Source: Endozoicomonas sp. ISHI1 (GTDB lineage Bacteria > Pseudomonadota > Gammaproteobacteria > Pseudomonadales > Endozoicomonadaceae). Taken from it: a DNA stretch of 44,903 nucleotides. Below the pieces are notes generated by a model. The model was not told the origin of the DNA, made no database searches, and worked only from the letters and a program-made list of their open reading frames with translations. The stretch covers positions 1 through 44,903 of the forward strand of contig NZ_JAGRPU010000046.1 in the NCBI RefSeq assembly GCF_024606225.1. The letters are read 5' to 3'. Positions 1-8,754 of the stretch are shown here, piece by piece (the stretch's first letter is position 1; every line of letters begins with the position of its first letter). Position numbers and translations under genes: made by a program.

Positions 1-3000
1 CATGGCATTGATGAAATTTTCTTAAAGTCGCCCAATGGAGTAACCAGTCTGGCTTAGAGGTGGAAAGATAAAGAGCAACAGTTCTTATCTGCCGATTATA
101 TTTGTCACTCTCTTCATCCTCTGAATCTCTGCATTCTTCATTAGATCCTGTAAAAAGCCACTGTTTCAGTTGTGTTTCCTGGTGTTGCAGCATATCAACA
201 GCAGGTGATCCTGCTGATGCCCAGAGTCTGGTCATAATTTGCAGTAGCTGATGATTAGTTACATCCCCGAAGCTTGTCCAACCCATCACTTTTTTCACTT
301 CCTCATATTTGGGCACGCCCCGGCCATTATTCATGGACGAGAAAGCGTGGAACCGTTCCATATTGAACTCGCCATCCTTGTCTTTCCATTCTGGCCAGCC
401 CGACACTGCTTTGACTTCCTCATGTTTGGGGACTCCTTTGCCATTATTCATGGACGAGAAAGCGCGGAACCGTTCCATATTGAACTCGCCATCCTTGCCT
501 TTCCATTCTGGCCAGCCCAGAACTGCTTTGACTTCCTCATGTTTGGGTATTCCTTTGCCATTATTCATGGACGAGAAAGCGTGGAACAGCTCCGTACTGA
601 ACTCACCATTCTTGTCTTTCCATTCAGGCCAGCCCAGCATCTCTTTCACTTGCTCATGCTTGGGCAGGCCTCTGCTAGCATTCATGGACGACAGGGCGCG
701 GAACAGCTCGATGTTGAATTGGCCATCTTTGTCTTTCCATTCCAGCCAGCCCTGCACCTCTTTCACTTCCTGATGTTTGAGCACGCCCTGGCCATTATTC
801 ATGGACGAGAAAGCGCGGAACCGCTCCATATTGAACTCATCATCCTTGTCTTTCCATTCTGGCCACCCCAGTATTTCTTCCACTTCCTTATGCTTTGGCA
901 AGCCTTTACCATTATTCATGGACGAAAAGGCGCGAAACAGCTCCATGTTGAATTGGCCATCTTTGTCTTTCCATTCAGGCCAACCCAGCACCTCTTTCAC
1001 TTCCTCATGGTCGAGCATGCCTTTGCTACTATTCATGGACGAGAAGGCGCGGAACCGCTCCATGTTGAATTGGCCATCTTTGTCTTTCCATTCAGGCCAA
1101 CCCAGCAGCTGTTTCACTTGCTCATGTTTGGGCACGCCTTTGGTATGATTCATGCCCGAGAAAGCGCGGAATAGCTGTATACTGAACTCGCGATCTGCGT
1201 CTTTCCATTCCGGCCAGTTCAGTACCTCTCTCACTTCTTCATGTTTGAGTATGCCTTTGCTACTGTTCATGGACGAGAAGGCGCGGAACAGCTCCATGTT
1301 GAATTGGCCATCTTTGTTTTTCCATTCAGGCCAGCCCAGCACTTCTTTCACTTTCTCGTGTTTGAGCATGCCTTTGCTACTGTTGATGGACGAGAAGGCG
1401 CGGAACAGCTCCATGTTGAATTGGCCATCCCTGTCTTTCCATTCGGGCCAGCTCAGTACCTCTTTTACTTGCTCATGTTCGGGCACGCCTTTGCCATGAT
1501 TCATGGACGAGAAGGTGCGGAATAGCTCCATACTGAACTCGCGATCCTTGTCTTTCCATTCGGGCCAGCCCAGAACCTCTTTCACATGCTCATGTTTGAG
1601 CATGCCTCTTGCGTTGTACATGGACGAGAAGGATCGGAATAGCTCCATATTGAACTCACCATCCTCCTCTTGCCACTCCGGCCAGCTCAGTATCTCTGCC
1701 ACTTCCTCATGTTTTGGCAAGCCTTTTGTGTTACACATTGACGAGAAGGCGCGGAACAACTTCATGTTGAACTCACCACGCTTATCCTTCCATTCAGGCC
1801 AGCCCAGTATTGCTTTCACTTCCTCATGTGTGGGCACACCTTTGCCATTATTCATAGACGAGAAGGAAGTCAATATATCCAAACTCGCTAAATATTCGAG
1901 TTCACACTGGCTACGCTTTGCGAAACTGAGGATATGCTTTTTTGTGCAATTTAGCATGCAGGTTAGCATGCCTGTATTTTTGAAGTTTTCAGAAAGGTGC
2001 CCAAAAAAAGTTGCGGCATTATCGAAGAAAGCATTAAAAGACTCTCTCTCAACGAAACAAAGAAGCTTATAAAAAGTGTCTTTTACATTGATGTTTTTTT
2101 TCTTGAATATCTCAATCAGGGTTTGTGCTTTTTCCAGCTCTTCCTTACTTAATTCGTATTGGATACTTTCTTTCATTTTTTTCAATAGGTCATCGGGGAT
2201 CTGGGGGGCTGCCCGATTCCTTTTTTTGGCCGGAGCCCCTGCCACAACTGTTTTTGAATGATTTCTCTTTCTGCCCGAGCCCTTCTTTTTTTTCTGATCA
2301 GGTTCTGATGCATCCGGCTCTGTTTCTTTCTGGGGTTGTCTTGCTCTTTTTTGACCGTGAGTACCCGCCAGGCAGTTGTTGCATAAAAACGCTGAAACGG
2401 CTGCTTCATTGGCTATCCGACTTAATTCCTGTTGATTCAGTGGCTTGTGACACTTCGAACAAGTGACAACCGAACCTCTGGTATCCTGCTCTGCTGAAGG
2501 TTTCAGTGACTCATCGTCTCCATCACCACTGTCGCCCGCCGAACCGGTTGTCTGTTTACGGGCAGCGGCTCCGCTCATCTGGCCTGTTGTCGAGGTGGTT
2601 GATGCTTTGATTATTCTGGAGGGTTGATTCTTTTTCCTGGTGCCCGCCTGTCGGCCAGAATATTTGCCAGAAATGATCTCACGGTAAACACAGAGTTCCT
2701 GATCATGCCCTGCCAACCATCTCCCAATCAGCCCCGGATGCATCGTGTCGGGATCTGATCTTTCCAGATCCAGAAGATCCGCTTCAGTCACCATGATCCG
2801 GTCTGACAAAATCCGGGCCAGCGTGGTTTGGCCTGTCATAGTTGCCCATAGACGTTTAATGCGTAACATTCGAAGGAGTTGTCTTTTATGTTGCAGGCAT
2901 TTTTTAACAGGGCTGAGAGCAAGGGGAACGTCAGGCTGGGGCTCCGGGTGAGAATCCCAGTGGTTTCCGTCAGGTGGCTTATCGCCATCATCTCCCCCGG

Positions 3001-3355
3001 CAGCCCCCGTGGCTATCAGCATATTGGAAGTGTTCTCCGGAACTTCAGGGGACATAGCCAACAGGTTAATGTGGCGGGTTGGCTTCATTGACCAAAAGGG
3101 CAGGGGCAACAACTCATTCCCACCGCTGGGATCCGCAGGGCCTGAAAGCATGGGAACCAGCGTTTTGTGACACCCGCGAAGAGGCTTGGGCAGTTCAGGT
3201 TCAGCTAACTTACCGGCATACAAGAAATGAGCTGGCAGCGGGTTTGAGCCGACGAGTCCCAGTGCAGGCAGCGATTCCCCGAACATTATTGTCACTAGCA
3301 GAAGCAGTGATCGAACTACTGAGTAGAAAATTTTGTTTTGTTGTGAGCGTCTCAT
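1..3355 (-). CDS. Secreted WPEWK-repeat protein, paralog 1 (partial, C-terminus off the window)
   Basis: The reading frame is open from an ATG at 3355 to the left edge, about 1118 codons, so the C-terminal domain is missing only because the window ends. I do not recognise a named family. Residues 1-30 form a signal peptide (basic start, then a VVRSLLLLVTIMFG core). A CX2C-X22-CX2C zinc-ribbon-like motif lies near residue 300, followed by a basic NLS-like segment (KKKKGSGRKR and AKKRNR). Residues about 497-1012 are a tandem array of 14 units of 39 residues, each with a conserved WPEWK core and a variable dipeptide after SSMN. From N- to C-terminus the dipeptides are NG, NT, NA, HG, SS, SS, HT, SS, NG, NG, AS, NG, NG, NG. 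The start is chosen by alignment with paralog 2; the second methionine of paralog 2 is Val here, so M1 is the likely start. No strong Shine-Dalgarno is visible. Function is inferred only: a secreted, possibly nucleic-acid-binding repeat protein. Confidence 0.85.
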   Translation of the reverse strand, partial: MRRSQQNKIFYSVVRSLLLLVTIMFGESLPALGLVGSNPLPAHFLYAGKLAEPELPKPLRGCHKTLVPMLSGPADPSGGNELLPLPFWSMKPTRHINLLAMSPEVPENTSNMLIATGAAGGDDGDKPPDGNHWDSHPEPQPDVPLALSPVKKCLQHKRQLLRMLRIKRLWATMTGQTTLARILSDRIMVTEADLLDLERSDPDTMHPGLIGRWLAGHDQELCVYREIISGKYSGRQAGTRKKNQPSRIIKASTTSTTGQMSGAAARKQTTGSAGDSGDGDDESLKPSAEQDTRGSVVTCSKCHKPLNQQELSRIANEAAVSAFLCNNCLAGTHGQKRARQPQKETEPDASEPDQKKKKGSGRKRNHSKTVVAGAPAKKRNRAAPQIPDDLLKKMKESIQYELSKEELEKAQTLIEIFKKKNINVKDTFYKLLCFVERESFNAFFDNAATFFGHLSENFKNTGMLTCMLNCTKKHILSFAKRSQCELEYLASLDILTSFSSMNNGKGVPTHEEVKAILGWPEWKDKRGEFNMKLFRAFSSMCNTKGLPKHEEVAEILSWPEWQEEDGEFNMELFRSFSSMYNARGMLKHEHVKEVLGWPEWKDKDREFSMELFRTFSSMNHGKGVPEHEQVKEVLSWPEWKDRDGQFNMELFRAFSSINSSKGMLKHEKVKEVLGWPEWKNKDGQFNMELFRAFSSMNSSKGILKHEEVREVLNWPEWKDADREFSIQLFRAFSGMNHTKGVPKHEQVKQLLGWPEWKDKDGQFNMERFRAFSSMNSSKGMLDHEEVKEVLGWPEWKDKDGQFNMELFRAFSSMNNGKGLPKHKEVEEILGWPEWKDKDDEFNMERFRAFSSMNNGQGVLKHQEVKEVQGWLEWKDKDGQFNIELFRALSSMNASRGLPKHEQVKEMLGWPEWKDKNGEFSTELFHAFSSMNNGKGIPKHEEVKAVLGWPEWKGKDGEFNMERFRAFSSMNNGKGVPKHEEVKAVSGWPEWKDKDGEFNMERFHAFSSMNNGRGVPKYEEVKKVMGWTSFGDVTNHQLLQIMTRLWASAGSPAVDMLQHQETQLKQWLFTGSNEECRDSEDEESDKYNRQIRTVALYLSTSKPDWLLHWATLRKFHQCH
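275..1870 (-). repeat. 117-bp tandem repeat array, 14 units (39 aa each)
   Basis: The SSMN methionine codon recurs at 332, 449, 566, 683, 800, 917, 1034, 1151, 1268, 1385 (Ile here), 1502, 1619, 1736 and 1853, exactly 117 bp apart with no indels. The array lies wholly inside the coding frame of paralog 1. Confidence 0.95.
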
Positions 3356-3462
3356 AGATCCAGACTTAAAAATCAGCGTCTGTGAATCCATTCGCTATTG
3401 GGCCAAATTCGTACGTCATTTGACATAAGGCTCAGGCTCATTCATTGATGTTTGCGTCAGAT

Positions 3463-3468
3463 TGTATA
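3463..3468 (-). promoter_or_regulatory. Conserved -10-like TATACA block upstream of paralog 1
   Basis: Read on the minus strand, GTGCTATACA lies about 108 nt upstream of the ATG. The same block occurs about 100 nt upstream of paralogs 2 and 3 (GTGCTATGAA, GTGCTATACA), each preceded by a conserved TTCATGG-AGG segment. Conservation at a fixed distance suggests a promoter with a leader of about 100 nt. No convincing -35 box was found. Confidence 0.3.
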
Positions 3469-3555
3469 GCACCGAAATGGCGAGCCTACCATGAACAGAA
3501 TTGGTAAAAAGCTTTTTTTCAGAAGCTTCTATTCTGTAAGACGACACAGGTCTTT

Positions 3556-6500
3556 TTATAAAGTACTCCCACTCCCATCAAGTAAATCTAATTCCTGACA
3601 ACTCTCATAAACATCAGGGTCAACCTCTGATAATAAAGGGTCTAGCATTTTTAACCGCTTTATTTCGCTGAATGCCCGTTGTATCCACCCTTCAAGTATG
3701 TGGTCAGAGATATTGATTTTGGCTTTTTTAAGGACGGTCACTATATGTATAAGCTCCATTTCATCCTTATACTCGTCCAGTAACGTCAGTATTTCGGTGC
3801 CAAAAACTTCTGTCTGGTTGAGCTTTAACCATAAACTGCCAAACGCCTGTTTTTCGCTTTTTTCGTCCGTTGGATTAACGCTCTGCGGTTCCGGTTCGCT
3901 GATTGGCTCACAGGCTTCAGCTGCACCGGATTGAACGCTATCCAGGTATTGGGACAGTGATTCTTTAACCTCATCGGGGCATTCTGTACCTGATACTTCG
4001 ATTCTTTCTTTCAGTTTGCCAAGCAAGGATTCAGGCAGTTTTTCTTTATGATGGTCAAGGGATTTCCAGACGATGGGTTTGATGGCCATTCCTCTTTTGA
4101 TCAGGGTAGCCAGAACATGAACAGGTAAGGGGCTGAAGGCGGCTGTTTCAATTGCACCTTTAGCGTTCAGCGCTTTATTTGCGGCCAGTCTGGCTTCGTG
4201 TCTTTGGATGCATACCGGGTCATCCGGGTTTAAGCGCTTTTGCCATTGATCTGCTGTCAAATAATACTGTTCAGACACCCCTGTGATTTTCAAAAAAAAC
4301 CTGAACTGCTCCTCTGACCAGTTACTGATTGCCATTTTTTCATCCTGTATTTTCAGCTGTGGCATTGGATAACGATAGATCTCAACACCGTCATCCATCA
4401 CCTCAACCTCAAGCCAGTGCCCTTTAACGGTAAATGACATCTCGTTGAGATTCTGCATCAGCACGGCGATATAGCTCAGGGCCAGCTGTTCTCCTGACGG
4501 TATAAGTCCAGAGACAGGTATCTCTACGTGGTTGTTGTCGGTTTTTCGCATACCGGAAAGAAAGTTATCGGGGATATCCTGATTCCAGGGTAGAAGGCTA
4601 TGGGTTTCTAGTAGCGCTTCAAACACTATCTGGATGCCTTCTTTAGTGACGTCATGAGTTTTTAGTTGAAGGCAGGCTTCAAGCAGCTGTTTTAGATATT
4701 GGGAGGAATGGCCTTCGCTGAGTTTTTGCAGGGCGCTCAACGAGGGAAACAGCTCGAATACAGCCCGGGCGTGGCTGGCATTCAGAAAACGCAGCTGATC
4801 ATCCTTTGTTAAGGGTTGCAGGATTTTCAGGTAGAGCCTTTGCATATAGTCGAATTTCAGCAACCCCGACAATGGTTGCAACCGGACTGAGTACTGCTCC
4901 CATAATCTTTGATTCGGCAATGACTTCAGCCGCTTGGCAAAATAGACAAAACGCTCTCTGTCTTCATCGGAAACAGATAGTAACATGGCTTTATTTAACA
5001 CGTGCAAAGGCACGGCTTTCATTGAATGACGCCACAAAAAAAGGCGATCCTGTTGATTAGCCTGAAGGTAGCGGCTGACGCTTTTTCCACCAGAAGAAGA
5101 TAAAAGCCCTATCAATGATTCCAGCATCAGAACCGTTTTAGTCTTTTCATGGAGTTGGCAGAATTGTTTTAAAACCGTCCATGTTAGTGACCAGTCTGGC
5201 TTAAGTGTGGAAAGATAAAGGGCGACTGTTTTTATCTGGCGATTGCATTTGTCTTCTTCACCCTCTGAATCGCCATTGTATCCGTCATCTGCTTCATTAT
5301 TCGGGTTGCAATGCTCTCCGGTAAATTCTGTAAACAGCGATTCTTTCAGTTGCCTTTCCTGATGTTGCAGTACTTCAACCGCAGGAAGCCCTGCTGATTT
5401 CCAGAGTCTGGTCATAACTTGCAGTAGCCAATGATTGGGAGGGCCGTAGTCACCTATCCAGCCCAGCACTTTTTTCACAGGCTTGTGTTTGGGCAAGCCC
5501 TGGTCACAATTCATGGACGAAAAAGTGCGGAACAACTTCATATTGAACTTGCCATCCTTGTGTTTCCATTCCGGCCAGTTCAGTATCTCTTTCACTTTCT
5601 CATGTTTGAGCACACCTTTGGAATGATTCATGGACGAGAAGGCGCGGAACAGCTCAATATCGAAATCGTCATCCTTGTGTTTCCATTCCGGCCAGTTCAG
5701 CACCTCTTTCACTTGCTCATGTTTGAGTATGCCCTGACCATGATTCAAGGACGTGAAGGCGCGGAATAGCTGTATATTGAACTCGTTATCCTTGTCTTTC
5801 CATTCCGACCAGCCCAGCACCTCTTTCACTTTCTCATGTTTGAGCTTGCCCTGGCTACGATTCATGGACGAGAAGGCGCGGAACAGCTCCATACTGAACT
5901 CGCCATCTCTGTCTTTCCATTCCGGCCAGCCCAGCACTTCTTTCACTTCCTCATGTTTGAGCATTCCTTTACTACTATTCATGGACGAGAAAGCGCGGAA
6001 CAGCTCCATAAAGAACTCGCCATCCTTGTCTTTCCATTCCGGCCAGCCCAGCATTTCTTTTATTTCCATGTGTTCGGGCAGGCTTCTCTTTGCGTACATA
6101 GATGAGACCGAGCGGAACAGCTCCATACAGAACTCGCCATGCTTGTCTTTCCACTCCGGCCAGTCCAGCACATCTTTCACTTCCTCATGGTTGAGCATGC
6201 CTTTACTACTATTCATGGACGCGAAAGCGCGGAAAAGCTCTATACTGAACTCGCCGTCTTTGTGTTTCCATTCCGGCCAGCTCAGCACCTCTTTCACATC
6301 CTTATGTTTGAGCATGCCTTTGCTTGTATTCATGGACGAGAAGGCGCGGAAAAGCTCTGTACTGAACTCACCATCCCTGTCTTTCCATTCCGGCCAGCCC
6401 AGCACCTCTTTGACTTGCTTATATTTGGGCATGCCTTTGCTACTGTTCATGGACGAGAAGGAACGGAACAACTTTATACTGAACTCGCCGTCCTTGTCTT

Positions 6501-8565
6501 TCCACTCCGGCCAGCCCAGCAGCTCTTTCACTTCCTCATGTTTCAGCATGCCTCTGTTATGATTCATGGACGAGAAGGCTCGCAATAGCTCCATACTGAA
6601 CTCGCCATCCTTGCCTTTCCATTCGGGCCAACCCAGCACCTCTTTCACTTCCTTATGTTCAAGCATGCCTCTGCCGCTATTCAAAGAGGAGAAGGTGCGG
6701 AACAGCTCCACACTGAACTTGCCATCACTGTCTTTCCATTCAGGCCAGCCCAGCACTTCTTTCACTTCCTCATGTTTGAGCATGCCTTTACTACTATTCA
6801 TGGACGAGAAAGCGCGGAACAGCTCGATACTCAACTCGCCATCTTTGTCTTTCCATTCCGGCCAGCCCAGCACCTCTCTCACTTCACCATGTTTGAGTAT
6901 GCCTCTGCCATGATTCATGGACGAAAAAGAGCGGAACAGTTCCGAATTGAACTCGCCATCCTTGCCTTTCCATTCATGCCAGCCCAGAATTGCTTTCACT
7001 TCCTTATGTCCGGGCACCCCTTTTCTTTTGTTCATGGACGAGAAGGAAGTCAATACCTTCAAACTCGCTAAATATTGGAGTTCACTCTGGCTACGTTCTG
7101 CAAAACTACGGATATGTTTTTTATTATTATTTAGCATGCTGGTCAGCATGCCGGTATTTTTGAAGTTTTCAGAAAGGTGCTCAAAAAAAGTGGTGGCATT
7201 AACGAAAAAACCATCAAAAGACTTTCTCTCTACGAAACCAAGCAGTTTATAAAAAGTCGGCTTTACCGTGATGTTTTTTTTCTTGAATACCTCCATCAGG
7301 GTTTGCGCTTTTTCCAGCTCTTCCTGACTTAATTCGTATTTGATATGTGCCTTTACTTTTTCCAATGGGCCATCGGTGGTCTGAGTGCCTGTCGGCTTCT
7401 TTTTTTTGGCCGGTGGTGCATTGGTTGCTTTTGAATTTTTTCTCTTTCTACCCGGGCCTTTCTTTTTTTTCTGAACAGGTTCTGATGAGTCAGGCTCTGT
7501 TTCTTGCCGCGGTGGTCTTGCTCTTTTTTTACCTCGAGTGCCCGACAGGCAGCTTTTGCATAACAGTGCTGAAACTGCTGCCTCATGGGCTACACGTCTT
7601 AATTCCTGTAGATTCAGTGCCTTGCCACACTTGGTACAAGTTACAACCGAACTTGCGGTATCCTGCGCAGCAGAGGGTTCCATTGGATCATCGCCGCCAC
7701 GACCATTGCCGACTGTCGAACCAATGACCTTTCTATGGGCAGCAGCTTGGGAAACCTGATGGGATTTTCGAGTCTGGCTTTTTGTCTCGGTCGTTGATGC
7801 TTTGGTCGTTTGGGAGGATTGACTCTTTTCCCTGTTAGCCGCCTGTCGGCCAGAATATTTGTCAGAAGTGACCTCAAGGTAAACACTGAGTTCCCGACCA
7901 TTCTCTGCCAGCCGTGTCTGAACCAGCACCGGATGCATATTGGCGGTGTTTGATCTTTCCAGGTCCAAAAGGTCCGCTTCAATCACCATGATCCGGTTTG
8001 ACAATATCCGGGCCAGGGTGGTTTGCCCTGTCGTAATAGCCCATAGTCGTTTGATTCGCAACATTTGAAGGAGTTGCTTTTTTTGTTGCAGGCATTTTTG
8101 AATAGGGTCAGAAACAAGATTAAGGTCAAGGTCAGTCCGGGACTCAGGGTCAGGATTCCAGTTATTTCTGTCAGTTGGCTTATCGCCATCATCTCCCCCG
8201 GCAGCGGCGATGGTGTTCAGCTTATTGGAAGTGTTATCGGGGACTTCCGGGGGCATAGCCAACAGTTCAGTGCGGAGTGTTGGCTTCATTGGCCAGATGG
8301 CTTGGGGAGGCAGTTGGAGAGACTGAAGAGGACTATTATTTGGCAGCCGCCGCAGTAAACTGAAGGCGAATTTCATAAACCCAGCCGGAACAGGGTCGGG
8401 CGGTTCAGGTTCGGCCAACTGATAGGGATATAAGAAATGTACTGGTAGTGGGCTTGAGCCGATCCATTCCAAAGCTTGCAGTGACTCCCCAAACATTATT
8501 GCCACCAGCAGAAGCAGTGATCGAACCATTGAGAAGGCAGTTTTGTTTTTTTGTGAGCGTCTCAT
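3556..8565 (-). CDS. Secreted WPEWK-repeat protein, paralog 2 (1669 aa)
   Basis: This is the only complete long-array member. The order is: signal peptide (residues 1-32, core MVRSLLLLVAIMFG); a low-complexity Pro/Asp/Asn region; a zinc-ribbon-like motif with Cys 310, 313, 336 and 339; a strongly basic NLS-like run at 366-390 (KKKKGPGRKRK, then AKKKK); a helical pre-array region; 14 units of 39 residues at about 507-1041; then a C-terminal domain of about 620 residues shared with paralog 3. The repeat dipeptides are KR, HG, SS, SG, HN, SS, TS, SS, AK, SS, RS, HG, HS, CD. The last unit is degenerate after LGW. Each unit reads as helix / variable loop / helix, which by layout recalls TALE-like repeats; that comparison is mine and untested. 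The gene sits 200 bp upstream of paralog 1 with a homologous spacer, so these are tandem duplicates. It is not assignable to a known family by eye. Confidence 0.9.
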   Translation of the reverse strand: MRRSQKNKTAFSMVRSLLLLVAIMFGESLQALEWIGSSPLPVHFLYPYQLAEPEPPDPVPAGFMKFAFSLLRRLPNNSPLQSLQLPPQAIWPMKPTLRTELLAMPPEVPDNTSNKLNTIAAAGGDDGDKPTDRNNWNPDPESRTDLDLNLVSDPIQKCLQQKKQLLQMLRIKRLWAITTGQTTLARILSNRIMVIEADLLDLERSNTANMHPVLVQTRLAENGRELSVYLEVTSDKYSGRQAANREKSQSSQTTKASTTETKSQTRKSHQVSQAAAHRKVIGSTVGNGRGGDDPMEPSAAQDTASSVVTCTKCGKALNLQELRRVAHEAAVSALLCKSCLSGTRGKKRARPPRQETEPDSSEPVQKKKKGPGRKRKNSKATNAPPAKKKKPTGTQTTDGPLEKVKAHIKYELSQEELEKAQTLMEVFKKKNITVKPTFYKLLGFVERKSFDGFFVNATTFFEHLSENFKNTGMLTSMLNNNKKHIRSFAERSQSELQYLASLKVLTSFSSMNKRKGVPGHKEVKAILGWHEWKGKDGEFNSELFRSFSSMNHGRGILKHGEVREVLGWPEWKDKDGELSIELFRAFSSMNSSKGMLKHEEVKEVLGWPEWKDSDGKFSVELFRTFSSLNSGRGMLEHKEVKEVLGWPEWKGKDGEFSMELLRAFSSMNHNRGMLKHEEVKELLGWPEWKDKDGEFSIKLFRSFSSMNSSKGMPKYKQVKEVLGWPEWKDRDGEFSTELFRAFSSMNTSKGMLKHKDVKEVLSWPEWKHKDGEFSIELFRAFASMNSSKGMLNHEEVKDVLDWPEWKDKHGEFCMELFRSVSSMYAKRSLPEHMEIKEMLGWPEWKDKDGEFFMELFRAFSSMNSSKGMLKHEEVKEVLGWPEWKDRDGEFSMELFRAFSSMNRSQGKLKHEKVKEVLGWSEWKDKDNEFNIQLFRAFTSLNHGQGILKHEQVKEVLNWPEWKHKDDDFDIELFRAFSSMNHSKGVLKHEKVKEILNWPEWKHKDGKFNMKLFRTFSSMNCDQGLPKHKPVKKVLGWIGDYGPPNHWLLQVMTRLWKSAGLPAVEVLQHQERQLKESLFTEFTGEHCNPNNEADDGYNGDSEGEEDKCNRQIKTVALYLSTLKPDWSLTWTVLKQFCQLHEKTKTVLMLESLIGLLSSSGGKSVSRYLQANQQDRLFLWRHSMKAVPLHVLNKAMLLSVSDEDRERFVYFAKRLKSLPNQRLWEQYSVRLQPLSGLLKFDYMQRLYLKILQPLTKDDQLRFLNASHARAVFELFPSLSALQKLSEGHSSQYLKQLLEACLQLKTHDVTKEGIQIVFEALLETHSLLPWNQDIPDNFLSGMRKTDNNHVEIPVSGLIPSGEQLALSYIAVLMQNLNEMSFTVKGHWLEVEVMDDGVEIYRYPMPQLKIQDEKMAISNWSEEQFRFFLKITGVSEQYYLTADQWQKRLNPDDPVCIQRHEARLAANKALNAKGAIETAAFSPLPVHVLATLIKRGMAIKPIVWKSLDHHKEKLPESLLGKLKERIEVSGTECPDEVKESLSQYLDSVQSGAAEACEPISEPEPQSVNPTDEKSEKQAFGSLWLKLNQTEVFGTEILTLLDEYKDEMELIHIVTVLKKAKINISDHILEGWIQRAFSEIKRLKMLDPLLSEVDPDVYESCQELDLLDGSGSTL
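5450..7050 (-). repeat. 117-bp tandem repeat array, 14 units (39 aa each)
   Basis: The SSMN codon position recurs every 117 bp from 5512 to 7033 (13 steps of 117), with no indels. Unit 9 (around 6097) is aberrant: SSMN becomes SSMY and the following GMLKH becomes SLPEH. Confidence 0.95.
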
Positions 8566-8665
8566 AGATTCAGGCTAATAAAATCAGCGTCTGTGAATCC
8601 ATCCGCTTTTGGAAAAATTCATACGTCATTCGGATAGGGCCCATTGATTGACGTTTGCGCGAGAC

Positions 8666-8671
8666 TTCATA
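8666..8671 (-). promoter_or_regulatory. Conserved -10-like block upstream of paralog 2
   Basis: GTGCTATGAA on the minus strand lies about 101 nt upstream of the ATG, at the same place as the blocks upstream of paralogs 1 and 3. It is the least consensus-like of the three. The 189-bp spacer (8566-8754) is otherwise homologous to 3356-3555. Confidence 0.25.
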
Positions 8672-8754
8672 GCACTGCACCGGCGAACTTGCCATGAACG
8701 GAGTTGGCTGACGTTTTTTTTTCAGAAGCTTTTATCATACGACACAGATCTTTT

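Noticed and set aside
275-1870. Regular repeats as a possible CRISPR array.
   Set aside because: The 117-bp units are translated, nearly identical along their whole length, and have no repeat/spacer alternation.
251-2072. Several long plus-strand open frames over the repeat array (also at 5431-7252 and 10609-11332).
   Set aside because: They are antisense shadows: a 117-bp period keeps all frames in register, so a unit lacking stops on the other strand stays open throughout. The minus strand carries the signal peptide, conserved domains and paralog conservation.
3490-3540. AAGCTT...AAGCTT hairpin downstream of paralog 2 as a terminator.
   Set aside because: The stem is short and AT-rich, the T run is weak, and the equivalent position after paralog 3 does not form it.
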